Positions 63,035 to 64,000 of a stretch of DNA of 64,000 nucleotides are shown here, piece by piece. Under the pieces are notes generated by a model. That model was not told where the DNA came from, searched no databases, and was given only the letters and a program-made list of their open reading frames with translations. Each line of letters starts with the position of its first letter. Position 1 is the stretch's first letter. Position numbers and translations under genes: made by a program. The stretch spans positions 1,364,001 through 1,428,000 of the forward strand of contig NZ_JAGIOA010000001.1 of NCBI RefSeq assembly GCF_017876435.1, written 5' to 3'. Source of the stretch: Microbacterium phyllosphaerae (lineage in GTDB: Bacteria > Actinomycetota > Actinomycetes > Actinomycetales > Microbacteriaceae).

Positions 63035-64000
63035 ATGGTCGCGTTGAGATCGACGGATGCCGAGGATCCGGCCGAGCTCCGCGACGCTCTCGAGCGCGCG
63101 CTCGACGGCGGGCCTGCGCTGGGATTCGGCATGCTCGGCGACGCCCCGAGTTGGGTGCCCGAGGGCACTGCGGTCGTGATCGCGACCTCGGGGTCGAGCG
63201 GCATCCCCAAGCGGGTCGCCCTGAGCGGCGAGGCTCTGCGCGCGAGCGCGGACGCCACGGCAGCGAGGATCGGCGCCGGCCGCTGGCTGCTCGCTCTGCC
63301 CGCGGGCTACGTCGCGGGACTCCAGGTCATCGTGCGGTCGCTGGTCGCGGGCACGCATCCGGTCGCGCTGAGCGGCCGGTTCTCACCCGCATCCTTCGCG
63401 GAGTCGACCCTGTCTATGCTCCGTCCGTCGTCCGCGGCATCAGGCTCGATCCCCGACCTCTACACGTCTCTCGTCCCCGCGCAGCTCTCGACACTGCTCG
63501 ATGCGGCGGATGACGGCCCTGTGCTCGCCGCCCTGCGGGCGTACCGTGCGATCCTCGTCGGAGGGCAGGCGCTGCCGGAGCCGTTGCGCGATCGCGCCGC
63601 AGATCTCGGAGTCCGCCTCGTGCGCACGTACGGATCCACAGAGACCAGCGGAGGATGCGTGTACGACGGCGTGCCGCTCGACACCGTCGGCGCGCGCACC
63701 GTCGACGGCGAGCTGCGCATCGCGGGCCCGATGCTCGCCGACGGGTACCTGGGCGACGGAGAGCTCACGGCGAAGAACTTCTCGCGCGACGAGCACGGCA
63801 TCCGCTGGTACCACACGGGTGATCTCGGGCTCCTCGACGACGGCGTGGTGCGGGTGCACGGCCGCGCGGACAACGTGATCGTCTCCGGCGGCATCAATGT
63901 CTCCCTCGACCGGGTCGAGAGGCTCGTGCGCCGCATCCCCGGTCTCACGGGAGCGGTCGTGGTGGGTGTCGAGGACGAGCGCTGGGGCGAGGCATCGGTG
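63035..64000 (+). CDS. menE: o-succinylbenzoate-CoA ligase (truncated by window end)
   Basis: The frame was translated by hand and stays open for 322 codons to the right edge. It is an ANL adenylating enzyme with the P-loop TSGSSGIPK, the A5 motif RTYGSTETSGG, A7 WYHTGDLG and A8 GRADNVIVSGGINVS. The shortened N-terminus (P-loop by residue 51) is characteristic of actinobacterial MenE. It activates o-succinylbenzoate for MenB, 33 bases after menB. The C-terminal lysine loop lies outside the window. Confidence 0.88.
   Translation, partial: MVALRSTDAEDPAELRDALERALDGGPALGFGMLGDAPSWVPEGTAVVIATSGSSGIPKRVALSGEALRASADATAARIGAGRWLLALPAGYVAGLQVIVRSLVAGTHPVALSGRFSPASFAESTLSMLRPSSAASGSIPDLYTSLVPAQLSTLLDAADDGPVLAALRAYRAILVGGQALPEPLRDRAADLGVRLVRTYGSTETSGGCVYDGVPLDTVGARTVDGELRIAGPMLADGYLGDGELTAKNFSRDEHGIRWYHTGDLGLLDDGVVRVHGRADNVIVSGGINVSLDRVERLVRRIPGLTGAVVVGVEDERWGEASV

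Overview
The window is GC-rich, densely coded actinobacterial DNA. Its codon use, its gene content (BldC-like regulator, DIP1984-family protein, TM0106-type nuclease, menaquinone genes, ResB/CcsB cytochrome c assembly) and its habit of starting genes 6-7 bases after a TANNNT box point to Microbacteriaceae, most likely Microbacterium. No rRNA, tRNA, CRISPR array, transposase, integrase or prophage genes were found. Everything here was read by eye from one sequence; family names come from motif and sequence recognition, not from database searches.

Layout. 1-6.3 kb: the 3' end of an M20 peptidase, an MFS exporter, a small coiled-coil membrane protein, RtcB RNA ligase behind a 32-codon ORF and a terminator hairpin, a glyoxalase-fold protein, an AlkA-like DNA glycosylase, and a receiver-less winged-helix regulator preceded by a leaderless cysteine-rich upstream ORF. 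6.3-25 kb: housekeeping genes, including GNAT proteins, DIP1984, a DHA2 drug exporter with a structured leader, SbcCD, an MTA/SAH-type nucleosidase, NadE, a RecB-like nuclease-helicase, Upp, TadA, a CDF metal exporter, ProC, TrkA/TrkH and a DUF1905 protein. 24.7-29.6 kb: an ArsR-type regulator, a BldC-like protein, a 32-residue basic ribosome-associated-type protein, a rhodanese-glutaredoxin-Dabb mini-operon, a polar amino-acid ABC operon and a YegP-like protein. 29.7-37.5 kb: a PotA/Fbp-type ABC operon, GNAT, TSUP permease, AspS and a DUF5684 membrane protein.

37.5-53.7 kb is the most notable part. A histidine phosphatase gene is normally followed directly by resA-ccdA-resB-ccsB in related genomes (from memory, not checked). 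Here about 11 kb separates them. The insert holds a thioredoxin-reductase-like flavoenzyme with a textbook MerR-type promoter, a chimeric ORF that looks like a broken MerR gene joined to another HTH protein, an intact MerR gene, and a GntR-controlled operon. That operon encodes a sugar ABC importer, an enolase-superfamily dehydratase, an aldo/keto reductase, a Gfo/Idh/MocA oxidoreductase, a KDPG-type aldolase and a PfkB kinase. Together they predict a semi-phosphorylative, De Ley-Doudoroff-like route from an aldose or sugar acid to pyruvate and a triose phosphate.

53.7-64 kb: a 2H phosphoesterase, a TetR-controlled YhgE/Pip plus MMPL export pair in which the MMPL protein carries an extra ATPase-like C-terminal domain without a Walker A motif, then menC, a double-GNAT protein, menB and the start of menE. 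Menaquinone synthesis and cytochrome c assembly together make this end a respiratory-chain neighbourhood.

Best candidates for undescribed biology: the two small-ORF leaders (upstream of the winged-helix regulator and of rtcB), the chimeric MerR locus and its operator, the MMPL fusion domain, and the RBS-sequestering leader of the DHA2 exporter.
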